Below are positions 56,739-64,000 of a DNA stretch of 64,000 nt, piece after piece; position 1 is the stretch's first letter, and every line of letters begins with the position of its first letter. The DNA comes from JAISGQ01 sp045604965. Its GTDB lineage: Bacteria > Bacillota > Clostridia > Oscillospirales > Acutalibacteraceae. Both the position numbers and the translations under genes were made by a program. Location of the stretch: positions 17,077-81,076 of the forward strand of contig JAZUPB010000022.1 in NCBI GenBank assembly GCA_045604965.1, written 5' to 3'. Under the pieces are notes generated by a model, which saw only the letters and a program-made list of their open reading frames with translations, ran no database searches and had not been told where the DNA came from.

Positions 56739-57731
56739 TTATTTCTGCATACAGTTAAGAATAACTGCCTTAATGGTGTGCATACGATTCTCAGCTTCAT
56801 CGAAAACAATAGAAGCGGGAGATTCAAAGACTTTATTGGTGACTTCCATTTCTTCGATACCGTACTTTTCGTAAATTTCCCTTGCGACAGTGGTATTCTG
56901 ATCGTGGAAGCTCGGCAGACAGTGCATAAATACAGCCCCGTCGTTTGCCATTGCCATTTTAGCGCTGTCAACTCTGTAGGGGGTGAGGAGCTTGATGCGC
57001 TCTTCCCATACGCTGTCAGGCTCGCCCATAGATACCCATATGTCAGTATAAAGAACATCAGCGCCCTTTGTTGCTGCTTCTATGTCTTCAGTGAGGGTAA
57101 TGGTACAGCTGTTTTCAGCTGCAATTGCGCGAGCCTGCTCAACAAGCTCGGGAGCAGGGAACAGTTCTTTAGGAGCACATGCGGTAAAATTAAGTCCCAT
57201 TTTGGCGCAGCCTATCATAAGGGAATTACCCATATTGAATCTTGCGTCTCCATAGTAGGTCATATTAATGCCTTTGAGATGACCAAAATGTTCTTCTATA
57301 GTAAGAAGATCTGCGAGAATCTGAGTCGGGTGGAACTGGTCGGTCAGACCGTTGAAAACAGGAACACCTGAATATTTTGCAAGGTCTTCGACAATCGACT
57401 GATCATAACCTCTGTACTCTATGCAGTCGTACATTCTGCCGAGAACACGTGCAGTATCTGCCAGACTTTCCTTTTTGCCCATCTGAGAAGCACCAGGATC
57501 AAGAAATGTTACGCCCATACCGAGATCCATTCCTGCGACCTCAAATGCGCATCTTGTACGTGTACTTGTCTTCTCGAAAAGCAGCACCATATTTTTGCCC
57601 TCAAGATGACGGTGAGGAATACCGGCTTTCTTTTCTTTTTTTAGCTTTATTGCGGTATCGAGAAATGCTCTGATCTCGTCTGAGGAGAAATCGAGAAGCT
57701 TAAGAAAGCTGTTTTTGTACTGGGAATGCAT
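56739..57731 (-). CDS. argF: Ornithine carbamoyltransferase
   Basis: A 330-residue OTC that makes citrulline from ornithine and carbamoyl phosphate in the cytoplasm. Carbamoyl-phosphate loop STRTRCAFE and HPTQ, ornithine loop WVSMGE and catalytic HCLPSFHD are intact. It could be anabolic (argF) or catabolic (arcB); no arginine deiminase or carbamate kinase gene is near, so the symbol is a choice. It has a near-perfect promoter and AT-rich dyads downstream of it that could bind ArgR. Confidence 0.95.
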   Translation of the reverse strand: MHSQYKNSFLKLLDFSSDEIRAFLDTAIKLKKEKKAGIPHRHLEGKNMVLLFEKTSTRTRCAFEVAGMDLGMGVTFLDPGASQMGKKESLADTARVLGRMYDCIEYRGYDQSIVEDLAKYSGVPVFNGLTDQFHPTQILADLLTIEEHFGHLKGINMTYYGDARFNMGNSLMIGCAKMGLNFTACAPKELFPAPELVEQARAIAAENSCTITLTEDIEAATKGADVLYTDIWVSMGEPDSVWEERIKLLTPYRVDSAKMAMANDGAVFMHCLPSFHDQNTTVAREIYEKYGIEEMEVTNKVFESPASIVFDEAENRMHTIKAVILNCMQK

Positions 57732-57761
57732 ATTGATACAACTCCGATCTGATAAAATGTA

Positions 57762-57789
57762 TATTTATAAATAAATATGTATAATTATA
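57762..57789. promoter_or_regulatory. AT-rich dyads at the OTC transcription start
   Basis: TATTTATAAATA (57762-57773) is a perfect palindrome, and TATAATTATA lies beside it at 57780-57789. Both fall in the first 30 bases of the transcript. ARG boxes are AT-rich 18-bp dyads; the match to their consensus is only partial. Confidence 0.35.
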
Positions 57790-57795
57790 GATTGG

Positions 57796-57824
57796 ATTAT
57801 ACATTATAGTTATACCGTTGTCAA
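57796..57824 (-). promoter_or_regulatory. Consensus sigma-A promoter of the OTC gene
   Basis: On the minus strand TTGACA (57824-57819), 17-bp spacer, TATAAT (57801-57796). Confidence 0.85.
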
Positions 57825-57850
57825 GGGTATTTGCGAGATAAAATAACATA

Positions 57851-57880
57851 ATAAAAACATAAGCAGAGCAAAAGCTCTGC
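57851..57880 (-). terminator. Terminator of the DD-carboxypeptidase gene
   Basis: GCAGAGC-AAAA-GCTCTGC stem. On the minus strand TTATGTTTTTATT follows. Confidence 0.75.
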
Positions 57881-57888
57881 CTGTGTTT

Positions 57889-59439
57889 TTATTCTACATC
57901 ATCATCACCGTAAGGATCATAGTCGCCGTAAGTGCTGTAATATGATCTGCTGTTTTGGGTACCGGATTCAGTATATCTGCGGCGTTCATAACTGCCTTCG
58001 GAGCTGCGGTTGTTTCTGTAGCCTGTGTAATCCTCGGGAGAGTTATTGTCTCCGTAATAGCCTATGTTGTAGCGTGCTGCACGGTCAGCTCCGTTGCGTT
58101 TTGCGCTGTAGGCTGCGACCTGCTTCTGAGGTGCGATCTTCTTGGTGTAGTAGAACCAGCCGAAGGATGAGAGGATAAGCAGGATTCCTGCAACAAGAAT
58201 AAATACGCCAAAGCCGTTAAGTCCCTTTTTCTCGACAGCCTCAAGGGAGGCGAGGGGAACAGAAGCGATAAGCTCATTTTTGAAATAAACGTTTGCAATA
58301 CCAAGCTGTGTATATGCGGCAACAGGAGCTTCAATTATTTCATCGTTAAGCAGAGTTTCTATAACTACATCATCGCGTGTGGTGCCGTTTGGAAGAAGCT
58401 CGGTGACATTTTCCGTTAAGTACAGTTCAACAGAATCTGATTTGCCCTTATCAATAGGCTGAACGGCAAGTATGTCACTTGAGGAGAGAATAGTCTGTTC
58501 GCTCCAGTTGTCATAAGCCCACTTATAAAGCTGCTCTGAAACTCTGAAACTCATTTTATCAAAAGAACCGTCGCTTTGTTTTTCGTTTCCTGCGCCAAGG
58601 ACAACGCAAAGAAGTCTGATGTCGTCTTTTTCCGCATAGCTTGTAAGACAGTTGCCCGATGCCTCTGAGGTACCTGTTTTACCGCCTAATGTATACGGAT
58701 AATAGTATTCTGTATATATTGAGGTTATCTTTTCGGGATTCCAGAGCATCCAGTCGGTGTTGTAAAGCATTCTGGCGTTGTTTTTATTGGTGGATGCAAG
58801 TGAATATTTAATTGTGCCGAATATTTCGCAGAATTCAGGATATTTGATAGCTTCTGCGGTTATTCTGTAAAGATCACGTGCAGTGGAATAATGGTTTTCC
58901 GCAGGATAGCCATGGGCGTTTACAAAGTTTGTATCAGTGCAGGAAAGTTCAGCGGCTTTCTGGTTCATCTGAGCTACAAAGTCTTCAACAGAACCTGAAA
59001 CGTGAACTGCGAGAACATCACAGGCGACACAGTCCGATACCATAAGGACACATCTGAGATAATCACGAACGGTCAGAACTTCATCATCTGCAAGGGGAGG
59101 TGATATTTTACTTGCATCCCACATTACGCCGTCGATTATTTTCTGAGTAGTTGAAACTCTGTCATCGAGAGAAATCTGACCGCGTTCGACAGCCTCGAAA
59201 ACAAGAAGTGCAGTCATTACTTTTGTTGTTGATGCAGGGTTCATAACTGCATCTGCGTTATATTCATAGAGAACACGTCCTGAATCGATATCAACGATAA
59301 TTCCGCTTTTGATAGCGGCGTGATCAGGGTCGGAGATCGCACCTGCAGAGGGCGAAAAAACGGCTGCAGTGAGAATAAATATAAGAAACAGAGTAATTAC
59401 TCTGAACGAAAGAGTTTTGTTTATGTTTTCTAAGCGCAT
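57889..59439 (-). CDS. D-alanyl-D-alanine carboxypeptidase (DacF/PBP5 type)
   Basis: A 516-residue penicillin-binding protein with signal peptide (cleaved near residue 34). It trims pentapeptide side chains of peptidoglycan. The catalytic motifs are S70TTK73 and K254TG256. The middle SxN motif reads S135-D-C137, so the Asn is replaced by Cys. A C-terminal beta domain, a membrane segment at about 413-435 and a 75-residue Tyr/Arg/Asn-rich cytoplasmic tail follow. The membrane segment and tail differ from the amphipathic anchor of PBP5. Single gene with its own terminator. Confidence 0.9.
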   Translation of the reverse strand: MRLENINKTLSFRVITLFLIFILTAAVFSPSAGAISDPDHAAIKSGIIVDIDSGRVLYEYNADAVMNPASTTKVMTALLVFEAVERGQISLDDRVSTTQKIIDGVMWDASKISPPLADDEVLTVRDYLRCVLMVSDCVACDVLAVHVSGSVEDFVAQMNQKAAELSCTDTNFVNAHGYPAENHYSTARDLYRITAEAIKYPEFCEIFGTIKYSLASTNKNNARMLYNTDWMLWNPEKITSIYTEYYYPYTLGGKTGTSEASGNCLTSYAEKDDIRLLCVVLGAGNEKQSDGSFDKMSFRVSEQLYKWAYDNWSEQTILSSSDILAVQPIDKGKSDSVELYLTENVTELLPNGTTRDDVVIETLLNDEIIEAPVAAYTQLGIANVYFKNELIASVPLASLEAVEKKGLNGFGVFILVAGILLILSSFGWFYYTKKIAPQKQVAAYSAKRNGADRAARYNIGYYGDNNSPEDYTGYRNNRSSEGSYERRRYTESGTQNSRSYYSTYGDYDPYGDDDVE

Positions 59440-59517
59440 ATTTACAATCCTTTTTATTTAAAAATACTTTAGAATTATAATATAAATGCGCTTATTGTGT
59501 CAATTGATTTTGAAAAT

Positions 59518-60978
59518 CTACTTAATTCTTTCAGATACTACAGAAATTATATCATATGGAAGGTTTCTGCATCGCAGTGTAAATCTTGTGCCAGCGGCAC
59601 GTATACTGACAGAACAAAGATTTCTGTACTTCTGAAACACAGTTCTTGTAACAGAAAATCGGGAAATTTTACCGAGAAATATTTTCTGACTATAAAATGA
59701 CAGCCCACGAACAGAAGAAATTGAAATATACTGCCCTGAAAATTCAATTTTTGCCTCAGAGGCACCTATAAAGCCAACAATACATTTCCAGGCAAGCACG
59801 ACAAATAAAATAATAGAGATATATGAGAAAATCGGAAACCAGTAAGGAGAAAGAATAAATAATCTTATCCACACAAGTGCTGTAAATGCCGCAGTTAAGG
59901 CGTAGGGCATCCACCATATCAGATGAGCGTTTGCTGAAATATGAACGGTAGTATCGGTGGCTTTTTCTGCGTCGATAAGGTCGTGGCAGGCGCTGTTATA
60001 GTCGGATATATGCCAGGCGGATAAAGAGTGTATATTTTCATTTATGCCTTGTCCTATATATGACAAATCAATACCGCTTTGCTTAAAGAAAGAGGATAGG
60101 ATAGTGTGCTTGCGTACGCATGAGGATATACTGCTCTTTTTTATATACAAAAGTCGTGAGGATATGAGACCGTGAACGGTAATTATGGAGTCTTTTGACA
60201 CTGTAGTTACCTGACGTGCATCTGAGAAACATATTTTCAGAAAATGAACAGTCCATCCCAGCACAAAGCAGGCTGCCGCAACGGAAATAAACGGAGGCAG
60301 ATACGGCAATATATATGCGGCGGTCTGAGACAATTTACCATAAGCAATTTCAGGAATTTTTAATTTTATATTTCCGCCGAGTGACAGGATAAACAAAGCC
60401 GTCGTTGAAAAACCGACAGCAAAATTTGCTCGTGATGCGGACATAAGGAGAAAAGGGGCAATGCGCGGAATAAGAGTGCTTAGTGTACGGGAGGGGCGCA
60501 GAGGACCCGTGAAAAGCGACTCTGCCTGTTTGGGGGAAAGATAAAGAATTATCTCAGGCTTTTTTCTTCCTTCTGATGAACGAAGCTCAACGCGAACAGA
60601 ACGAAACAAGGATAAAAAAGGTGTCTTTATTACAGATATTGACTTTATTTTATTGATTGGCATATGTTTTTCAGAACGCGAAAAGAATCCTGAGGAACAA
60701 CATATGAAATCTTTATTTTTATACCAACGCAAGCAATTGTAATTGATAGCAGCAGGTATTAGAACAGCAGCCGTTGCAATAAGTTGAAAGAGTATTGTTG
60801 TAAGCACAGGCGCTGTGATTTTACTGCTTTCTACAAACAAAGGAAGAAGTGCAAGCAAAAAAAGAAAGAGTTTCTTTTTGATTTTCAAAAGTAAATATAC
60901 AAAGTGCATTTTGCTGCCTGATTGTTTTTCATTTGTTTTATCTCCTACACAAACAGTATTGCTGAATATTTCTGTCAT
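59518..60978 (-). CDS. PH-domain membrane protein, YdbT-like
   Basis: A 486-residue membrane protein with three bacterial PH (bPH2) domains split by membrane segment pairs. CCSSGFFSRSEKHMPINKI and TVHGLISSRLLYIKKSSISS show the repeated pattern. YdbT-like proteins act with YdbS-like partners, here encoded immediately upstream with a four-base ATGA overlap. Their role in the envelope is not well defined. The start lies within the ydbS-like stop. Confidence 0.85.
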   Translation of the reverse strand: MTEIFSNTVCVGDKTNEKQSGSKMHFVYLLLKIKKKLFLFLLALLPLFVESSKITAPVLTTILFQLIATAAVLIPAAINYNCLRWYKNKDFICCSSGFFSRSEKHMPINKIKSISVIKTPFLSLFRSVRVELRSSEGRKKPEIILYLSPKQAESLFTGPLRPSRTLSTLIPRIAPFLLMSASRANFAVGFSTTALFILSLGGNIKLKIPEIAYGKLSQTAAYILPYLPPFISVAAACFVLGWTVHFLKICFSDARQVTTVSKDSIITVHGLISSRLLYIKKSSISSCVRKHTILSSFFKQSGIDLSYIGQGINENIHSLSAWHISDYNSACHDLIDAEKATDTTVHISANAHLIWWMPYALTAAFTALVWIRLFILSPYWFPIFSYISIILFVVLAWKCIVGFIGASEAKIEFSGQYISISSVRGLSFYSQKIFLGKISRFSVTRTVFQKYRNLCSVSIRAAGTRFTLRCRNLPYDIISVVSERIK

Positions 60979-61421
60979 TCCTGAAACCCCCGGCTGAAAT
61001 TTTCTCTTAATGCTGCAGCGTCTTCATTTTCAAGACCGGGGAGATAAACATTTCCTCCGGTGGTGTGAAAAACAAGAGTTGAAAGTCCGAGCATTCGTTC
61101 AAGAGGGAGTCTTCTTACAGATATGAACTGCAGCTGAGAACGGGGAACAACAGTAGTTCTTTTATAAATAACACCTTTTTCTATACGAAGTATACCTCGG
61201 TTTCTCGTGTATGTTCTGCTGTTCCACAGAACGGGAAGGTAAACAAGTAGATAAATAAAAATTGACGAAACGGATATGGAGAGAGGGATAAGGATTGCAA
61301 TATCGGTAAGCAGAGCAGCAGATAAACCTGATGCAGTGACAGCTAAAAGTATAAAAGAAGCATAGATACGCCATAAGGTCAGTAATCGTTTGGAACAGCG
61401 ATGCTCTATGGGACAATACAT
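60975..61421 (-). CDS. PH-domain membrane protein, YdbS-like
   Basis: A 148-residue protein with two membrane segments (about 15-35 and 38-60) and one bPH2 domain (GVIYKRTTVVPRSQLQFISV, then LGLSTLVFHTTGG). It is the small partner of the YdbT-like protein and is translated first. In Bacillus, YdbS/YdbT affect resistance to some antimicrobials; the function here is inferred from pairing only. Confidence 0.87.
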   Translation of the reverse strand: MYCPIEHRCSKRLLTLWRIYASFILLAVTASGLSAALLTDIAILIPLSISVSSIFIYLLVYLPVLWNSRTYTRNRGILRIEKGVIYKRTTVVPRSQLQFISVRRLPLERMLGLSTLVFHTTGGNVYLPGLENEDAAALRENFSRGFQE

Positions 61422-61523
61422 AACCTTTCACCTCAACAAAATATATATTTGATCATTGGTAAAATAAAGCAGATTATACTGAATAGGGCGAGAAATTAAA
61501 TCAGTTTTTTTCAAAAAAATGCA

Positions 61524-61553
61524 TAGACAATGGGTATAAATGAGAAGTATAAT
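61524..61553 (+). promoter_or_regulatory. Probable promoter of the ddh gene
   Basis: TAGACA (61524-61529), 18-bp spacer, TATAAT (61548-61553). Confidence 0.45.
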
Positions 61554-61590
61554 CATTGACGAAAGTTACCATACATTGGAGGTATGAACA

Positions 61591-62577
61591 ATGAGTATCA
61601 GAATAGGTATATATGGTTACGGAAATATCGGACGAGCAATTGAATGTGCAGTAAAGCAGAATCCCGATATGGAAGTTGCCGCTGTTTTCACAAGACGTGA
61701 TCCCCAGAGCCTCAGTATACTGACTCCGGGAGCAAAGGTGTGCAGAGCATCTGACGCCGCATCTATGAAGGATGAGATCGATGTTATGATAATGTGCGGA
61801 GGAAGTGCTACAGATCTTCCCGAGCAGACTCCGAAGATGGCTGAGATATTTAATGTTGTTGACAGCTTTGATACTCACGCAAGAATTCCTGAACATTTTG
61901 CAAATGTAGATGAAGGTGCTAAGAAAGGCGGAAATGCAGCGATTATTTCGGTAGGTTGGGATCCGGGTCTCTTTTCCCTTAATCGCCTTTATGCAGGCGC
62001 TATTCTTGCAGACGGCAGTGACTATACTTTCTGGGGCAAGGGAGTAAGCCAGGGACATTCTGACGCAATAAGAAGGGTAGAGGGTGTCCTTGATGCAAGA
62101 CAGTATACAATTCCTGTCCCTGAAGCAGTAGAAGAAGTAAGAAAAGGAACTCAGCCTCAGCTTACCACCCGTCAAAAGCATACAAGAGAATGTTTTGTAG
62201 TTGCAGAAGAGGGCGCTGATCTTGAAAGAATAGAAAACGAGATCAAGTCTATGCCGAACTACTTTGCAGACTATGATACAACGGTGAATTTTATAAGTAT
62301 GGATGAACTCAAGGCAAATCACAGCGGAATTCCTCACGGCGGAATGGTTATCAGAAGCGGAAAGACCGGATGGAATAACGAAAACAACGCTGTTATTGAG
62401 TATAGCCTCAAACTTGATTCCAATCCTGAATTTACAGCCTGCGCTCTGGCAGCATATGCACGTGCTATATACAGAATGAGCCAGGAAGGCAAGAGCGGAT
62501 GCATGACAGTGTTCGATATTCCGCCCGCATATCTATCCTCAAAAAGCGCTGAAGAGCTCAGAAAAAATTTACTTTAA
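61591..62577 (+). CDS. ddh: meso-Diaminopimelate dehydrogenase
   Basis: A 328-residue NADP-dependent enzyme making meso-diaminopimelate from tetrahydrodipicolinate in one step, for lysine and peptidoglycan. The dinucleotide loop is GIYGYGNIGRA, with MIMCGGSATDLPEQTP, SVGWDPGLFS, GKGVSQGHSDAIRRVEGV and the C-terminal MTVFDIPPAYLS all typical. GGAGG lies just before the ATG. The organism thus has the dehydrogenase route to DAP. It may share lysine control with the riboswitch-linked transporter, but no riboswitch is seen in its own leader. Confidence 0.95.
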   Translation: MSIRIGIYGYGNIGRAIECAVKQNPDMEVAAVFTRRDPQSLSILTPGAKVCRASDAASMKDEIDVMIMCGGSATDLPEQTPKMAEIFNVVDSFDTHARIPEHFANVDEGAKKGGNAAIISVGWDPGLFSLNRLYAGAILADGSDYTFWGKGVSQGHSDAIRRVEGVLDARQYTIPVPEAVEEVRKGTQPQLTTRQKHTRECFVVAEEGADLERIENEIKSMPNYFADYDTTVNFISMDELKANHSGIPHGGMVIRSGKTGWNNENNAVIEYSLKLDSNPEFTACALAAYARAIYRMSQEGKSGCMTVFDIPPAYLSSKSAEELRKNLL

Positions 62578-62595
62578 AAATTTTTGAAATAACCC

Positions 62596-62623
62596 TTGAC
62601 AAATGAGAAAATATGTATATAAT
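62596..62623 (+). promoter_or_regulatory. Promoter of tRNA-Gln
   Basis: TTGACA (62596-62601), 16-bp spacer, TATAAT (62618-62623), 13 bp before the mature tRNA. Confidence 0.75.
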
Positions 62624-62636
62624 AAGTCTTGTTCGT

Positions 62637-62710
62637 TGCGGAATTGTGTAATGGTAGCACGGCAGACTCTGACTCTGTTTGTCTGGGTTCAAATCCTAGT
62701 TCCGCAGCCA
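62637..62710 (+). tRNA. tRNA-Gln(CTG)
   Basis: A full cloverleaf of 74 bases with encoded CCA. The acceptor stem TGCGGAA pairs with TTCCGCA, and the discriminator is G. The anticodon loop CTCTGAC gives anticodon CTG, which reads CAG. The T loop is TTCAAAT. It has its own promoter and terminator. Confidence 0.94.
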
Positions 62711-62712
62711 CG

Positions 62713-62751
62713 ACCCCGAATGCAATTGCTTTCGGGGTTTTCTTTTTTTTT
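62713..62751 (+). terminator. Terminator of tRNA-Gln
   Basis: ACCCCGAA / TTCGGGGT stem, 10-base loop with internal pairing, long T run. Confidence 0.88.
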
Positions 62752-62753
62752 CT

Positions 62754-62779
62754 GACGAAGCTGAGGCTTCGTCTTTTTT
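62754..62779 (+). terminator. Second terminator in tandem
   Basis: GACGAAGC-TGAG-GCTTCGTC stem followed by six T residues, separating the tRNA from the GntR operon. Confidence 0.85.
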
Positions 62780-62782
62780 GTG

Positions 62783-62811
62783 TTGACAAATAAGATTTGC
62801 TGTGCTAAACT
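62783..62811 (+). promoter_or_regulatory. Promoter of the GntR-ABC operon
   Basis: TTGACA (62783-62788), 17-bp spacer, TAAACT (62806-62811). The -10 runs directly into the operator dyad. Confidence 0.75.
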
Positions 62812-62844
62812 CTAACTGTACTAACACATATAGTACAGTTAGAG
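62810..62844. promoter_or_regulatory. Operator dyad of the GntR (YtrA-type) operon
   Basis: CTCTAACTGTACT and AGTACAGTTAGAG form a perfect 13-bp inverted repeat around a 9-base centre. It covers the transcription start and lies 16 bp before the regulator gene. Its AGTAC core fits YtrA-type sites. It is a strong candidate for autorepression. Confidence 0.75.
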
Positions 62845-62860
62845 AGAAAGGAGGGCGCCA

Positions 62861-63238
62861 ATGTACGCAATAGATAATCAGTCACAAGTACCTGTTTACG
62901 AGCAAATTGTTGCTCAGACGGAAAGGTTTGTTATGATGGATATTCTGAAAGCAGATGAGCCCATGCAGTCTGTACGTTCATTGTCCATAGAGCTGTCCGT
63001 TAATCCCAATACCATACAGAAGGCATATGCCGAGCTTGAGCGCAGGGGAGTTATTTATATTGTTCCGGGAAAGGGCAGTTTTATTTCCGGAGAAGCAAAG
63101 GAGAAGCTTGCGCAGCAGAGGACAGCACTTATCAGTGAGATAGAGAAGCTCAGTGCTGAATGTTCACTTGCGGGCTTTGAAAAGAGTATATTGTACGAAG
63201 CTGTAGACAAGGGCTACAGCAGAAGCGGAGGGAAATAA
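62861..63238 (+). CDS. GntR-family regulator, YtrA subfamily
   Basis: A 125-residue protein with a GntR winged helix at about 10-75 (SVRSLSIELSVNPNTIQKAY, then LERRGVIYIVPGKGSFIS). Only a short helical C-terminal dimerisation part follows, as in YtrA. YtrA proteins repress their own operon with ABC transporter genes and are relieved by cell-wall-active agents. GGAGG lies before the ATG. The perfect 35-bp dyad upstream is its likely operator. The ABC ATPase gene follows by three bases. Confidence 0.92.
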   Translation: MYAIDNQSQVPVYEQIVAQTERFVMMDILKADEPMQSVRSLSIELSVNPNTIQKAYAELERRGVIYIVPGKGSFISGEAKEKLAQQRTALISEIEKLSAECSLAGFEKSILYEAVDKGYSRSGGK

Positions 63239-63241
63239 AAA

Positions 63242-64000
63242 ATGATAAAAGCCGAAAAACTTATAAAACGCTTTGACAAAACGGAAGCACTTGCGGATTT
63301 TTCATGCACAATACCCGATTCGTGTATTTACGGTCTGGTGGGCTCAAACGGAGCAGGAAAATCCACCTTTCTACGACTGCTGTCGGGTGTTTACAAGCCT
63401 GACGGCGGTTCAATAACCGTAAATGGCGAAGATGTGTTCGGAAATACAGAGGTGCTGTCGCAGATTATGTACGTGCCTGATGAGCTTTACTTCCTTTCAG
63501 GCGCAAATATAAAGCGCATGGCGATATTTTATAAAAACACCAGGGGATATATCAACGAAGAAAGGCTGAAGCAGCTTGCAGGCCTTATCGGACTTGACAT
63601 GAGCCGACCAATATCCCAGTTTTCCAAGGGAATGAAGCGTCAGGCTGCAACAATTCTGGCACTTGCATGTGAACCTAAAATTATTCTTTTTGACGAAACC
63701 TTCGACGGACTTGATCCCGTTATGAGAAATACAGTCAAGCGCATAATTGTCGATGATGTTCTTGAGCGCAAGGCAACAGTAATCATAACCTCTCATTCTC
63801 TCAGAGAGCTTGAAGATACCTGCGACCAGCTGGCATTGCTCCATGAAGGCGGTCTTGTGCTTGAATCGGACGTTCAGAAGCTTAAAACATCCCTTTTCAA
63901 GGTGCAGATAGCACTGGGAAGAGATTTCACTCAGGAAGACTTTGCAAAGGCGGCAAAGTGTGAAGTACTTAACTTTGTAAAGCATGGCTCCGTTGCAAAT
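63242..64000 (+). CDS. ABC transporter ATP-binding protein (3' partial)
   Basis: The open frame runs 253 codons to the right edge. Walker A GSNGAGKST, signature FSKGMKRQ (variant of LSGGQ), Walker B IILFDETFDGLD and the H-loop SHSLREL are all present. GGAGGG lies eight bases before the ATG. It is an importer-or-exporter-type single ATPase in the YtrB style, probably followed by a permease gene outside the window. Translation is coupled or close to that of the GntR gene. Confidence 0.92.
   Translation, partial: MIKAEKLIKRFDKTEALADFSCTIPDSCIYGLVGSNGAGKSTFLRLLSGVYKPDGGSITVNGEDVFGNTEVLSQIMYVPDELYFLSGANIKRMAIFYKNTRGYINEERLKQLAGLIGLDMSRPISQFSKGMKRQAATILALACEPKIILFDETFDGLDPVMRNTVKRIIVDDVLERKATVIITSHSLRELEDTCDQLALLHEGGLVLESDVQKLKTSLFKVQIALGRDFTQEDFAKAAKCEVLNFVKHGSVAN

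Noticed and set aside
61501..62337. 278-codon minus-strand frame inside ddh
   Set aside because: Antisense shadow of a clear ddh gene; Cys/Ser-rich and without start signals.
63497..63985. 162-codon minus-strand frame at the right edge
   Set aside because: Antisense to the ABC ATPase, whose Walker and signature motifs are clear.

Overview
The window reads as chromosomal DNA of a Gram-positive, AT-leaning anaerobe of the class Clostridia, most like the gut Ruminococcaceae/Oscillospiraceae. This is inferred from GGAGG-type ribosome binding sites, sigma-A promoters with 17-bp spacers, compact U-tailed terminators, a GPH sugar transporter beside a cytoplasmic GH2 enzyme, meso-diaminopimelate dehydrogenase, SpoIVFA/SpoIVFB-like proteases, many small lipoproteins and zinc-ribbon membrane proteins, and conserved clostridial radical-SAM partner genes. 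I see no phage, transposase, integrase, CRISPR array or rRNA. Genes are densely packed on both strands and nearly every unit ends in a visible hairpin terminator.

Layout, left part (1-24 kb): a cut-off peptidoglycan-binding-domain protein, an orphan quinolinate synthase with unusual motifs, and a self-contained XRE/S24-like regulator with an operator-like dyad. Next comes a sugar module: GPH transporter with a long APVEE repeat tail, divergent TetR regulator, GH2 beta-glycosidase. A rhodanese lipoprotein plus MBL hydrolase pair and a lipoprotein follow. An NhaC-family transporter sits behind a full lysine riboswitch with terminator. After it are a LacI regulator, an ECF sigma/anti-sigma pair, a DnaD-like/DnaI-like replication pair, ROK glucokinase, an SDR enzyme, galactokinase, a histidine phosphatase-RuvX operon and an AEC transporter.

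Middle (24-45 kb): a glycosyltransferase with esterase, DegV and an alpha/beta hydrolase whose nucleophile position is Cys. A zinc-ribbon/propeller protein with cardiolipin synthase follows, then a four-gene operon of three zinc-ribbon membrane proteins and BirA. Then come an orphan PTS EIIC, a nucleotidyltransferase, a YtvI/AI-2E-type permease, an MBOAT plus DHHW O-acetylation pair, a second DegV, a cyclase-family hydrolase and an ApgM-type mutase.

Right part (45-64 kb): an ABC exporter, an acyltransferase, a TetR/DegV/HAD cluster, tRNA-Arg(CCG), and an operon of a hypothetical protein, SpoIVFA-like, SpoIVFB-like, TIGR03960 and TIGR03936 proteins. Then ornithine carbamoyltransferase, a DD-carboxypeptidase with a substituted SxN motif, YdbS/YdbT PH-domain proteins, DAP dehydrogenase, tRNA-Gln(CTG), and a GntR(YtrA)-ABC operon cut by the right edge.

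Functional links: glycoside uptake and cleavage (GPH + GH2) could feed galactokinase and glucokinase. Lysine supply is sensed by the riboswitch, while DAP dehydrogenase makes the lysine and cell-wall precursor. Several envelope functions recur: DD-carboxypeptidase, MBOAT/DHHW, cardiolipin synthase and peptidoglycan-binding domains. The best candidates for something undescribed are the family of zinc-ribbon/membrane/lipocalin-like proteins, the acidic AxxEE/AxxED repeats on two unrelated transporters, and several enzymes with substituted catalytic motifs. No strong evidence for a wholly new defence or mobile system was found.
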